From assembly GCA_037176905.1 (NCBI GenBank), contig JBBBWG010013779.1:1-64000 (forward strand): a stretch of DNA of 64,000 nt, in the 5' to 3' direction. Shown piece after piece: positions 34,886 to 47,000 of the stretch; the first letter of the stretch is position 1; each line of letters opens with the position of its first letter. The notes under the pieces were generated by a model, which was not told the DNA's origin, searched no databases, and saw nothing but the letters and a program-made list of their open reading frames with translations. This DNA comes from Azolla pinnata. Lineage: Eukaryota > Streptophyta > Polypodiopsida > Salviniales > Salviniaceae. A program made the position numbers and the translations under genes.

Positions 34886-37800
34886 ATGCTCGAGAGAAGA
34901 GTATTTGCAGGGATCCTTCTTGTCGCTGCATTTGTTTTATTCTTTGCAGTTTGGAAACTTTGGAATTGGTTGTCTGTGCATTGTCTCAGAGAGGCAGGGG
35001 TAAGGAAATTCATTGTTTCCATTCTTTTATTATGTAATGTTATATAGCACAAATGTCAATATTTTTGGACTCAACATTATAGAGATACAAATAGTTCGCA
35101 GCTGCACCTGGATGATTATGTTAGTGTAGGCTGGATAGCAATGAAGTTCTGCAAATATTCAATATTAGGTGTTCTGCATCTGGATGTCTTTGTCCGTTCA
35201 TATTTCTGTACTAGCAAGTGTTCGGGTAGTAGGCTACAAGTTCATTGTTTTATGAAATTGATTGCATAAACTATATGGAAAATAATGGAAACACCCATAA
35301 GTTGGGGGCACTGGTTCGAGCTCAAATTTGGCATAAATTTAGAATCTTCTAGGATAACCATGGATACTTTTTGACATTGAATCCTTGCATTCAGCATTTC
35401 TCTTGTTCCTAGCGTTTTACTCCAAATTTGTTGTTGTTTCTTCCAATCGTTGGAATGAATGGTTTTCTAGCCAAGTGATATGTCTGAGCCTCTGTGTTCA
35501 CAAACTGGGGGAGATGATGAAGCGGAGAATTCTGACGAATTAGCCCTAGAAGCAGGCCAGACTCTCAAAAGGAGAGGATTGCCTATCCTTCCACGTCAAG
35601 ATAGTAATAGGCGGATCAAGGTTTCCGAGGTTCCTGCAGTTGGTAGTGTTGATGAAGAAAAGAAGCAACCACAACCAGTGATTCAAGGTACTATGGTTAT
35701 GTCTAATTTCGTGGCGAAACATCACTGACAAGGGACATCTCAGCCCCTTGACCATATCCAGGATACCAGGGTGTGAACATCTCTTTAATTGAACTTATAC
35801 AGGAAGTATCTTGACTCTAAAGGTTGTTGCTGGGCCTTCAATTGGTACTGTCTTTACTAAAACCCCTGGAAAACCCCTCACAATAGGAAGAGTACCAACG
35901 AACAATCTTGTCTTGAATGATCCTGAGGTCTCTGGCAAGCATGCCTGTATCAAATGGAACTCAAAGGTGACTAGTGTTTTACCTGCATTTTGAAGCAATG
36001 GATGTTGAACTAAACTATGGTTTGTGTATATCATATCCAGAGTCATATATGGGAGCTGATAGACCTTGGCAGCCTGAATGGAACTCATGTGAACAATGAA
36101 TCTGTACCCTTTGATCAATCAACGGGTGAGGCTAAAAGAAGGCATAGCATTCCAGTAGGATTGGAAACTGGTGACATTCTGTTATTGGGTTCTACATCCC
36201 AGATACTGGTAAGCTGCCCATCTCTCGTCTGAGTTTCTAGTGTTTAATCTAGATACAGCAGACAGTTAACATCACAGCTATTTGTTTAGCACAAATACTC
36301 TTCTTGGAAGAGAGATACGCTAAAAAAGCTACGCTGATGGCGTTAGTATGTAACAAACAACTCTTACAAGAATCAAGCATGAGAATGTGATTTGAAATAT
36401 ATATGAGGGCTTGGCATTGAAATCAATGTTGTTGACTTATCCCTCCCCTAATCACATTGAGAAGAGGAAACAGGTACTGATAGACTATTTACAGAGCAAG
36501 GCAGGCACTCTCCAAATATCCTCAATGCTCCTCTTTTTGGTGGTTTCTAGTTTTGGTTGCCTTTTTGCATGTTACATCTAATTTTTACTGATGCTCTCAT
36601 AAAAATTTCTTGCATTGTCGAGTTCCTGAGTGGTTTTATTAAATGAGAGTTAAATGGCAACAGAACAGCCACTTTTCTGATGAATATATAGAATATCCTT
36701 GATAAATCACTTTACTCCATTAGCATGTGAACTAAGATCTCGAAAATGAAATAATAACAGGTTACATATGATGCTGCCAATGAACCAAGGTCTGATTCTC
36801 CTATTGTGTCGTGTCCATTTGATGTGGGTATTGCAACTGACCCCATGGCGCTACGAAGAGGTGGAAGAAGGCTTCCAATGGAGGATGTTTGCATTTATGA
36901 GTGGCCCCTAAGGGGTCTTCAAGAGGTCTTTAGAGATAAACATAGGGATCTATCTGATTATGTCATGCACCATAGTAATGATTCTTTTTGCTTTGATCCC
37001 CAGTTTGGCGTTTTCTGCATCTTTGATGGGCATGGTGGTGGTGATGCGGCCATAGCTGCCAGCCAGTGAGTTCCTTTAAATGAAGCAAGTCTTCCTCTTT
37101 TTGGGTGCTTCTGGTTGATAGCATAAATTAGTTAAAAGATATAAAGGCTTAAGAAACAAGAAGCATTGACACACTGGTGTCTTTCGTTCATAAGGGGAGG
37201 GGAATTAGGTTCATGTGGGTCTCTTACTTACAGTAATACGTACCTGAACTGGATATCTCCATGAGCCATTTCATACATATCACCAGTTTGAAATTTGTGG
37301 TCTTAAAGATATTTACGAATCTTGGACTCATTAGTGGACTTCTCATGTCTCTTTCTCCAGGATAATGCCACGGAAATTGAGAGATATTCTTGAAGTAGAC
37401 GCAAAACGGACTGAAGTTCTTGTCAATTCAGATGCCACAGATGTCTTGCGGGCAGCCTTTAACGAAACAGAGACAGCTTTGGATCATCAGTATGAGGTTT
37501 TGTTCATTGAACCCTTTCCTTCTTGAGTGGCTCTATGATTTCCTTAGATATACATATACACATTTCCTTGATTATGTTAATTTTCTGGTCTTCAAATAGC
37601 TTTATATTGAGCTAGCTAGATCTTATCAGTAACATACTGATAGCTTGAAATTTAAAAGTCGTCTTTCAAGCAATACTGCTTTTCTCATTGGGAGCGCAAT
37701 ACCAGATTGAATACCAGATTGAATTTCTATTTATATCATTTTTTTTGGTGTCAGGGTTGCACTGCTACTGTGCTCTTACTCTGGCTGGGTCCTTCTAGCA

Positions 37801-39360
37801 CCGTGTATGCTCAATGTGCGAACGTTGGTGATTCTGCTTGTGTATTCAGGTCGCATTCCGTCCTATAGAGTCATTAATATGAGATTCTTTAAAGGAAAAA
37901 TGATGTGAATGTATAAATGTTCTTTTTGACCTTCATGACTTGTACTTAGAATTCCTTTGCTAATTCTGAGGACAACTGCAAGTATTGAATCCATAAAGAA
38001 TTACAATTAAACCAAATACTGATTTAGTGTTTAGGAGTTTGGGGATCGTATCTTATTCATAAATTCTTTTTTGCTTGGAAATCATTGTAATGGTGCCATT
38101 ACCTGGACCTTTAATATGGAATGCAGTATCGAGGGAAGATCTGTTACCATGACTGAAGATCATCGCCTGACAAGCTTTTCAGAAAGGTCGCGAATGTTAG
38201 AGATGGGAAATCAACTAGCCGAAGGCGAGACACGGATTTGTGGTGTGTGTTTGCAAATCCAAAATTTCTAGTCATTTTTTAAGCTAGACGATCAATGATT
38301 GTATTTTGGCGTGTAATAGGCATGAATATTGCTCGTGCTTTGGGGGATAAGTTTTTGAAGCAAGAAGATTCACGGTTCTCATCTACACCCTTTGTTAGTG
38401 AAGTATTAGAAATAAACCAAGAGAGCAGGGCATTAGCAATTATGGCAAGGTATTTTGCAGCCATACTCTTTTGCACATTTTATTGGTATCACAAAATATA
38501 TTTCATCCTTGTTATATGTTTACATCGTTTATACAGTGATGGGCTTTGGGATGTGCTCAGCCAACGCCGTGCTCTACAGATAGCCATTGAGGTTGGTCGC
38601 ACCATCAGAATCGTTATCTCAATTGGGGTCATACATTTTTCTTTGGACTATCGGGGAACTCTGTCCAAAAATTTAGTTGCTTAGACTTTTGAAAGCAGGT
38701 TGTTTGTTTCAATTCTCCTATAAGGGCACACGAGTGAAGCTGGTGGAATGCTTATTATTATATATAAGAATGAGATGAACAATGAGTTGTCAGCAGCAGT
38801 GAGGGGACAAACATACAATTCCTCTCGAAGATCCTAAGGATTCTTACATAAAATTTCCCAAGACAAGCCTTGCATGTGACATATCCTGTTCACAGTGGCA
38901 GAGTACTGAAATTCCCTCCATGGGAAGCCTTCTGAACAATTCCTACCTCACTGTGTCGAGGTTGACAAATGTCTCTCTTTCTACCCGGAATGACAATTGC
39001 ACCAATCAGTAAATCAGACTCTGCATCATTGATAATTTGCATGTGGGGATGTAGTAGAGACAGCATGCCATAATTCTTTTCTCATCTGAAAAGGAAAGCA
39101 ACTCATAGTGTAGTCTGCTTGAATAGGTTATATCTTAAAAAGCGAGAGTGGTTGTGGTGAAATTACTTCTAGTTTGTTTATGTTTGCAGGCAAGGGAGAC
39201 GCATAATTGCCAAGCTGATGGAACCGGATCAGGTCCAAGCCTAGCTAAGTCGATCGCCGAGATTCTCATCAATAAAGCACGCTCATTGCGAACAAAGGAC
39301 AACACCAGTGTGATTGTTCTGGATTTTGTAACCCATTCCAAATCCCATGCAAAGGTGTAG
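34886..39360 (+). CDS. KAPP: Kinase-associated protein phosphatase (KAPP): signal anchor, FHA, PP2C
   Basis: The eleven exons are 34886-34999, 35471-35687, 35803-35966, 36041-36208, 36761-37065, 37361-37496, 37755-37849, 38127-38242, 38320-38449, 38537-38591 and 39190-39360. All phases agree, giving 556 residues (Arabidopsis KAPP is about 580). Residues 7-26 form a type I signal anchor (FAGILLVAAFVLFFAV). The FHA kinase-interaction domain from about 111 has GR at 139-140 and VSGKH at 153-157, then SLNGT. The PP2C domain has RRGGRRLPMEDV, FDGHGGGDAA, GCTATVLLLW, NVGDSAC, MTEDHR, SDGLWDV and TKDNTSVIVLDF. KAPP binds phosphorylated receptor-like kinases at the plasma membrane through its FHA domain and dephosphorylates them. 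Between MEDV and FDGHGG there is an extra in-frame 26-residue segment (see findings). Confidence 0.95.
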
Positions 39361-40191
39361 AATGGCTCAGTTTAGAGATGTTTTGTAGCCATTTCTCCTT
39401 GTACCATAGATAGATCTCCAGCATGAAGATTCACTTACACCGTAAGGACTCTTGCTCGTCTCCTCTCGCATGATGGGGTGGGGACTTGAAGTTTCAGTTA
39501 GAGAAGCCGTAGGTTCGAAATTTTGGTGCAAAAGGAACAGATAATATTGTTTCCAAAGCGATTTTTTTTATCGTAAAACATTTAATTGCAAGCCCAATAA
39601 TGTGCATCACTGTTAATGATAATTGTGGGATCCAGTTTTGGAGTACAAAACACTGATTCTCAGTGGTGTCAGTACTACTTGTGTGCGTACTACTTGTGTT
39701 GAATGCAGACACTATGATCTCATATTATGCTCCATTGATTAAGATTTACTCTTTTGAGTTTCTTGTGCATTGGGAACTTGTAAACTATCAGTTGGTGTGT
39801 GTGTGTGTATATGATAAGTAGCAGGTCTACAAGCTTTTTGATCCTTTATAACCCAATTTGGGCTACTAAGGCCTGAGTGTGCAAAGGTTCTGTACAGCTA
39901 AATGTAGTGGTGTTTGGAGTTTTGGAAATGATCTCAATGCTGGTACAATCCGAATGGGTTTAGTTACCGAAGCAGGTTCAGTTTTCGAATCGATCGAGAA
40001 TTGCCGCAGCTTGCGAGCTTCCCTTCCGGACTCCAATCAATGAAAGCAGAGCATTCAGATACATCCATCGGACTAAAAGCTTTCTGCGCTTCCAAAATTA
40101 TTTCGATTAAACGTTGCGACCGATTCTAGGGATACGGAGGGGGAGACTGTACAAGGGGAATCGAATCGAGGCTAATGCGAGTTTCAAGATG
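39361..40191. other. Intergenic between convergent genes
   Basis: This holds the 3' flanks of KAPP (+) and the WW-domain gene (-). A short (TG)n run lies at about 39796-39810. No gene is supported. Confidence 0.5.
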
Positions 40192-42298
40192 TTAGGAAGA
40201 GGTCGAGCTCGTCGCAGCGTGGTCGGAGGGCGAGGAAGGGAGGAGGGGAGCATTGCAATTAGGGCAAGAATGGGAGGAGGAAATCATGACAAGCATGTTA
40301 CAAGAACCGCAGAGCAGGGCGGCGGCGGCGGAGGCCGAAGGTGGAGCTGGATGGGAGGAGGAGCTGGGGCTAACGGAGCTCGATGACGACGATGAAGAAG
40401 AAGAAGAAGAAGAAGAAGATGATGATGATCTATCTGCAGTGTTAGCACGCATGAGATTGCCTAGCAGATCGGTGGTGGTGGTGGTAGCATTAACATGGGG
40501 ATTAATGTAGCAGCTGTGATCCGAAGCTATGGCTATGGTGGAGAAGCTGCTCCTGCTCGGAGCTTGGAGGCTGGGAGTGTTGGGGCTTTTGGGCGGGCCT
40601 CCTCCGGAAGCTGCAGGGTTAGGGTTAGGGTTAGGGTTAGGATTAGGGTTAGGGTTAGGGTTAGGGTTGCTTCCGCCATTGGCGGCAAGCGCAGAAGCGG
40701 CGGCCGTCATCTTCGACAGCCATCTCTCGGTCGTGCTCGAGCTCGGCTTCGCTCCGGCTTGCTGCATCGAGCTGCTAGGGTTTGACGACATGGTGAATTC
40801 GGAGCTGGAATTGGCCATGGCAGCTGCTGCTGCCTCCGCCAGGCATCTCTGCACCTCCGGGCATTGGATCCTCAGATGCTTCGTTCGGGTCTTCCAGTTC
40901 ACGTAGTACATCTCGCCCGACTGAAATCGCGCCCAAAAATTTCAGGGTTTGTTTTTAGGCCATGATTAGATCCTAGTAGTAGTATTGATCGAATGTTTTA
41001 GCCCATCAGAATCATGGCATAATCAGCTCGATCGATCGATCCGAAGAATCATGTACTATCAACTTGATCGATCGATCCGAAGAATCATGTAATCAGCTCG
41101 ATGGATCGATCGATCCGAAGAATCATGTAATCAGCTCGATGGATCGATCGATCCGAAGAATCATGTAATCAGGCCGATGGATCGATCGATCCGAAGAAGC
41201 AACAAATCATGTAAAAATTCATCGAGGAACGGGGATCAATCGGATCCGAAGGAGCAATCACAAGAATTCATCGGCCAAGGAATGGATGGAATATCGATCC
41301 GAACATTTCAGCCATCGTAAGAATTCATCCAAGGAACGGATCGATCGATCCGAATTAGAAGCATTGCCATTAATTCGGATCGATTGATCGATCGGTCCGA
41401 AGTAGAAGCATTGTGGATCCAAGGAACAGATGGAACGGATCGATCCATCCATCCATCCGAAGATTCAGCAAAATCATAAGAATGCACCCAAGTAACTCCA
41501 GATCGATCCATCCATCCATCCGAAGATTCAGCGAAATCATAAGAATGCACCCAAGTAACTCCAGATCGATCGATCCGATGGAATCGATAGATGCGAAGGA
41601 ATCGATCGATCCGAATTAGATTCAGCAAAACAAAACAATTTTCATCGAGGAACGGATCGATCGAAAGATCGATGGATCGATATCCGCAAACGACAATCAT
41701 CGTCATCATCATCATCGGAATGCAGCTACTGCATCACAGCATATTGCTGGTAAATGAACATACAATACATACATACCTTGAGGTCCATGTACTGCTCCCA
41801 GCCCGGAGGCAGAAGGCTCGATCCGCTGCTCACCCTGACGCTGGTGATCAGCGAATTATCTGCTGCAGCAGAGCTCGCGCAGCTAGAATTGTGATTATAC
41901 CGCATGCTGCCATCGACGCCATAGCTGGCGCTAGCACTAGCACTGCTGCTTAATGCTGCGCTAGCTGAGCCGTTGTGTTGCTGCTGCTGCTGCTGCAAGG
42001 CGCTGAGCCAATCCCTCTTCCTCGACTTGGCGGAGCTGCAGGCGCCGGCGGCGCTGTAGTACTGATCGGCGGCGGCGATGGTGCAGCTGCTGATCAGCCC
42101 GCTCATCATCACCATGTCGGCGGCGCCGCCGCCTCCGTTGGAGCTGCGAGCGCCGCCATAGCTGATCGTCGGCAGCTGCTGCTGCTGCTGCAGATGATCG
42201 GACACAACGCCGTACTGACTAGGGTTGCAGCTGTTGACGTTGCAGGAGGAGGAGGAGGAGGACGACGACGACGACGAGGATGATCGGCTGCCGCCCAT
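40192..42298 (-). CDS. WW-domain protein, CURLY FLAG LEAF 1-like
   Basis: The two minus-strand exons are 42298-41777 and 40920-40192. They join in phase 0 and encode 416 residues. The junction falls inside a WW domain: LPPGWEQYMDLK then SGEMYYVNWKTRTK, with the first Trp and the Tyr-Tyr-Val-Asn core of WW domains. This half-WW signature with a downstream Cys-pair region (CGSCNMLVMI...CPNC) matches plant CFL1-type proteins, which in rice and Arabidopsis repress cuticle formation by interacting with HD-ZIP IV factors. The protein is rich in homopolymers: Ser, Gln, Ala, Thr, and an (Asn-Pro) run of nine pairs encoded by a TTAGGG array at 40615-40668. The intron of 856 bp is packed with GATCGATC minisatellites. 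Family identity is inferred from memory of the motif order. Confidence 0.8.
40615..40668 (-). repeat. In-frame (TTAGGG)n array encoding Asn-Pro repeats
   Basis: Nine consecutive AGGGTT hexamers with one variant (AGGATT) lie inside exon 2 of the WW-domain gene. On the coding strand these read CCCTAA, giving Pro-Asn repeats without breaking the frame. The 6-bp period is what lets it stay open. Confidence 0.95.
41023..41570. repeat. GATCGATCC minisatellites in the WW-gene intron
   Basis: Two adjoining arrays lie here. At about 41023-41200 a 35-40 bp unit (GATCGATCGATCCGAAGAAT plus CATGTAATCAG) occurs about five times. At about 41443-41570 a 63-64 bp unit with CCATCCATCCATCCGAAGAT and AATGCACCCAAGTAACTCCA occurs twice. 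Both share the core GATCC-GAAG, so they look like expansions of the same seed. Confidence 0.8.
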
Positions 42299-42700
42299 GT
42301 CGGCAGCAGGTTTGGAGGTGGATCGATGGCGCAGAAGCAGCAGATTGCAGCTGGGGATCGGCTAATGGAGCTGCAGCTAGCTGCTGCATGCAGAGCAGCA
42401 GCGGAGCTTGATGATGATGATGATGATCATCATCATCATCCGCCTGCAACGCTAGGGTTTGCTTGCATGCCACATTAGCTGATGATGATTGATCGATTGG
42501 ATCTGAAGATGATGATGGTGGTGGTGGTGGTAGATGGCGATCGGCGGCGGAGCGGCTTGCTACAGATGGCGATGGCTACCCGCTAACCCTAACCCTAACC
42601 CTAACCCTAACCCTAAAGCCCTGAAACCCTAACCCTAACCCTAACCCTGAGACTGTGCCCAGATCTGCATGGATCGATCGATGATGGCCATATATAGACG
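42299..42700 (-). promoter_or_regulatory. 5' UTR and core promoter of the WW-domain gene, with CCCTAA arrays
   Basis: Reading on the minus strand, a TATA-like CTATATATGG lies at about 42689-42698. Two runs of telomere-type hexamers follow at 42583-42615 and 42624-42649, then a GAT/ATC microsatellite (42410-42440) that is self-complementary. The spacing would put the telomeric runs inside the 5' UTR if the TATA assignment is right. Confidence 0.45.
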
Positions 42701-42869
42701 CAGAAGCGGATCTAAGGTGCTGCTGAATCCGGCACGGATTTGATCCAAGTACAGGGAAAGGCCCCAATCTTAAAGGCAGCCGTGATCTCGCCATGTCCCT
42801 TACAAGAGTCTATGTCTCTCTCTCTCTCTCTCTGCATCTGGTTGTAGTACTTCATCAAGTAGTACATGC

Positions 42870-44010
42870 TAACTGTCACGTCATGCATGCCATCAATGCG
42901 TGCATGCATCATGCATGTGTGCCCATGTGCGTGTATGTATGCGTATGCGTGTGTGCATGGATGTATGTGCGCGTATGCATGTGTGCCTGTGTGTGTATGT
43001 ATGTATGCATGTGTGCCTGTGTGTATGTGTGCATGCGTGCATGCATGTATGCATGCGTGTATGCATGTATGTGCTCTGGCAGCATGGCCCTCATGGATGG
43101 GGATGCATGCCGTCCGCATGTATCCATCCATCCATGCGCATGTGCATCGCTGCATCCATCCATGCGCATGTGCATCGCTACATCCATCCATGCGCATGTG
43201 CATCGCTCCATCCATCCATGCATCCCATCCCATCCCATCCCATCCACCCACGCATGCATGCATGCACATGCCCGTTTGCACATCCCCCCCAAGACACACA
43301 TGCATGCATACATCGATATGCACTCTCCATCCATGCATGCATTCCTCCATTTAGACATGCGTCCATGCCATGCCATGCCATCCATGCCATCCATCCATCC
43401 CTCCGCATCACACACATCCATCCATGCCATGCCATCCATGCATGCCATCCATCCCTCCGCATCACACACATCCATCCATGCATCCATCCATACATGCCAT
43501 CCATCCTTCCGCATCGCACACACATCCATACATGCCATCCATCCTTCCGCATCGCACACACATCCACGCATGCATCCATCCATCCTTCCGCATCGCACAC
43601 ACATCCACACATGCATCCATCCATCCTTCCGCATCGCACACACATCCATACATGCCATCCATCCATCCTTCTGCATCGCACACTCCCATGCATGCATGCA
43701 CACATCGCCAGGCATCTATCCACTGCATGCACTCCATACATGCATGCACACATGCGTATGCATCTAGCCTCGCATGCATGCAAGTGCATGATGCGTTCGT
43801 ACATCCACCCTCCTGCGCAACACACATGCATGCATGCGCATCGATGCATCCATCGCCCATTATCCACCTGCGCATGCATGCATTGGTACATTCACCCATG
43901 ACGCACGCTCGCAACATACATAGATGCATGATGCATCGATACATTCAACCCAATGATACATCTGCACATACATGCATGCATGCATGCGGATGCATGTACA
44001 ACATGCTTTG
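42870..44010. repeat. CATG/CCAT-rich composite satellite, ~1.1 kb
   Basis: The block starts with GTGTGCATGTATG-type alternating repeats (42890-43075). It then has four 28-bp units with CATCCATCCATGCGCATGTG (43125-43220), then CCATGC runs, then five to seven ~45-60 bp units with CATCCTTCCGCATCGCACAC (43440-43690), and ends in GCATGC-rich DNA. Long frames open on both strands give Cys/His/Met-rich translations. They are byproducts of the repeat and not genes. Confidence 0.85.
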
Positions 44011-47000
44011 CATCATGAATATTGGTGAATGGCCATAGTTTTAACTAGATTTTGATCTGGTAGTTGGGGGGGGGGATCATTGCTGTTTAAAGGCACATCA
44101 TGAATACAATGCCAATCCGCGAATGATTTGCTCATATGCCCCACTGCGTAAAAACGAAGCCCACATAACAAACCCCATCTTCTTCTGCTTCTGCTGCTGC
44201 TGCTTCTGTTGTTGCTTCTGCTGCTTTGGGGACTCAGATCCGATTGCATCATGCCCTCTATATACATGTAATGTATGTACGTACGTCTTGGGCAAGGTAT
44301 GGAGCATTGCATATGATAGTGGCGAATCTTGATCATGGATTTATCTGTGCACTAACTACATATATAATTCGCCTGTAAACACACACACACACACACACGC
44401 ACGCACACGCACGCAGGAGAGATTCAGTCTTTTGCTGGGGGGTGGTTTTACACTGTGTGTCGAAAGCATCACGACAAATACAAATGTCTTCGACCAACCA
44501 AATAGATCTGGCCTCTGCCTCTCCTCTTTCGTTTCTCTTTACGTGTTCACTTCCGTCCGCAGAGACAGAGACAGAGAGACAAGAGAGACAGAGAGACAAG
44601 AGAGAGAGAGACAGAGAGACAGAGATAGACTCCACTCCACAGTAAGTCACTCCCCTCATTCCCTCCTCACTTCTCTCCCTCAACTCACTCAATTCACTCA
44701 ATGACTTTGGGTAGGAGATCATTAATTGAGAGAGCACATATGCAATTGCTTCATTCAATTCTTCGCCATTCAATGCTTCCTACGCATTGTTTGCGGAGCT
44801 ACGACGACGATGACGACGAGCGATTGTACCCGCTTGTTCAATTAAAGCGCGGCGAGCGCTTTTTATTTTTTCTCCCTACTTGGTCCCCTTCTTCCTTTCT
44901 TTTTGTATGCTTAACATGTAGTTCTATACAGTGCCCCAGAGTTGTCTGCGAAAGGGACAAGCGATATAAGCCCTCGAGAAGCAGCTGAAACTGAAGAAGT
45001 AGAAGAAGAAGCAGGAGAATGATGGGAAGCAATAACAGGTATTAGTGGGCCTTGAATGTGTGTTTTTTTGCCCTTGTGCCCCATACCGAAAGGAAGGCCT
45101 TTTCTGATTTGTGTCGCAAAACAGACACATTGAATGTGTGTCTTTCGTTCGCTTGGAACACTCCCAAAGCTTTTTTCCGCTCTTGCTCATTCGTATCGGA
45201 ATGATACAGAATCGCTTTAGAACAGTCTTGTAAAAGATTTCCGTGCTTCAAGGGATCAGGGGATACAGAATGCCCTTAACTCGATGTACACACACACACA
45301 CACACACACACAGACGCAAAGAGACACAAGCACAGTTACAAATGAGGCAGTGCAAGACGAGAGAGCATCATGTGAGCCTAGTGTTTTTAATAATGCATGA
45401 GACGAAATCGCTACTGCTTCTGCTACTGCTTCTGCTTCTGCTACTGCTACTGCTATTGCTACGCCTGCAAGATCTTCCGCAAGTACACAATCGCACGTTG
45501 ATACGCCACTTACTCATTCCGTCAGTCTGGCCTTGTCACCCTGCGCTTTTGCAGAAACAGTAGGTGGCGTGAACTTAGTTCGCGAAACCGACTGTCTCTC
45601 CGCATTCAATGTCCCCTCCCCTCCCCTCCCCTCCCCTCCCTCTCTCTCCATCGCAAGGTGTTCCTTTCCTGCTCATCGTCGATTCACAATGTGCTTCTGA
45701 ATCACGTCCGAATCAAACATACAGTTTGATGCTCTCTATGTTTGTTTGTATATGATTATATGGATCCATGGAAAAAATGATTGTCAATTAGCCGTGATGT
45801 GCTTTTTACTGATTGATGCTACGAGCTACAGCATATGTACATCTATCCACGGAAGAAGCGATCGATACATAGTCGCAATTCTTGTGGAATTGCATTTTGT
45901 TGGCCATGATCTTCATGAAAACTGCGGTCAATCAATTATATAATTAATCGAATGACTAATTAATCTAACCTTTCAACCTAAGTATATCAATTTGTAATCG
46001 ATTGTTAGATTTTTGATACAGAATTATCTGTTAAAATCATAAGGGAATCTCACCATTCAAAGAGCAAACACAGGACATGGAAAGAACTCACAATCGATGT
46101 CTTGATGTTATTATTTGAGCCGAACCTCTGTTTTCAAAACTCTACTACATCGATTTGACAAAAATGGAACTTGTGCCCAGACCAAGTTTAATATCTTCCA
46201 AGGTTGTCGGATCAAATCTCCACAGTGGAGTACTGGCCAATTTCACTGATGCACTTGACAGTGATTTTGATTTCTATAAATACTTCATTCAAATCGGTTT
46301 ATTATGGAGGAGTTTTCTGAGAGTTCATAAGAGTTGCTTAAACAAATTTGGGAAATTTCTCATATATGATCCCTTTTTCTAATCAATCTCCTCAAGTGTT
46401 TATTACTACTGAGCATCTTTATTGGTGCAGATGGAATTGATTCAAGGACCTTCAAATGGATCTGTAATGAAGGAGATAAAGAATATATTAACCATTGAAG
46501 GGTTATGGAGCTTGAACCTTTGATGACTTAGGGCCTCAGCCTTAACTGCATCTCAACTAGCAACATATGAATAAGTCCGCCCAATCAAGAATTTTTCTCT
46601 CTTCTGCATCGTTGAAATAATAGTTTCTGTGCGAACATCTACGATTTGAAATAGAATTTTTAATCACTTTGCCACATTGTCTTTATGTTATCTTGTTCAA
46701 ATAACTAAAAGAAAATATAAGTTCGAAATGCCTAAACCCAAGAAACCATGTGAAGATGGGTAGTTAGGTGGTGTACCTCGTCAATGGCTTTTGCAAAAAT
46801 ACATGTAAATTCGCTTTGCATCAAGTTTTGACATCAAATAGCAAAATTCTGATACGCTATCTCGTATTGGGGCAAAATGTATTGGTTTATGAGCATTAAT
46901 CCTAGAAGACAAACCCAACTTCCACATTTCAACTGTAAAACAACAATCTTAGTTGAATCAATAATTCAGGTTTAGCTTTTGGAAAAGCTGATTCGGTTCG

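Noticed and set aside
42793-43901. Overlapping frames of 160-330 codons on both strands
   Set aside because: They translate CATG/CCAT simple repeats into His/Met/Cys strings; composition only, no gene.
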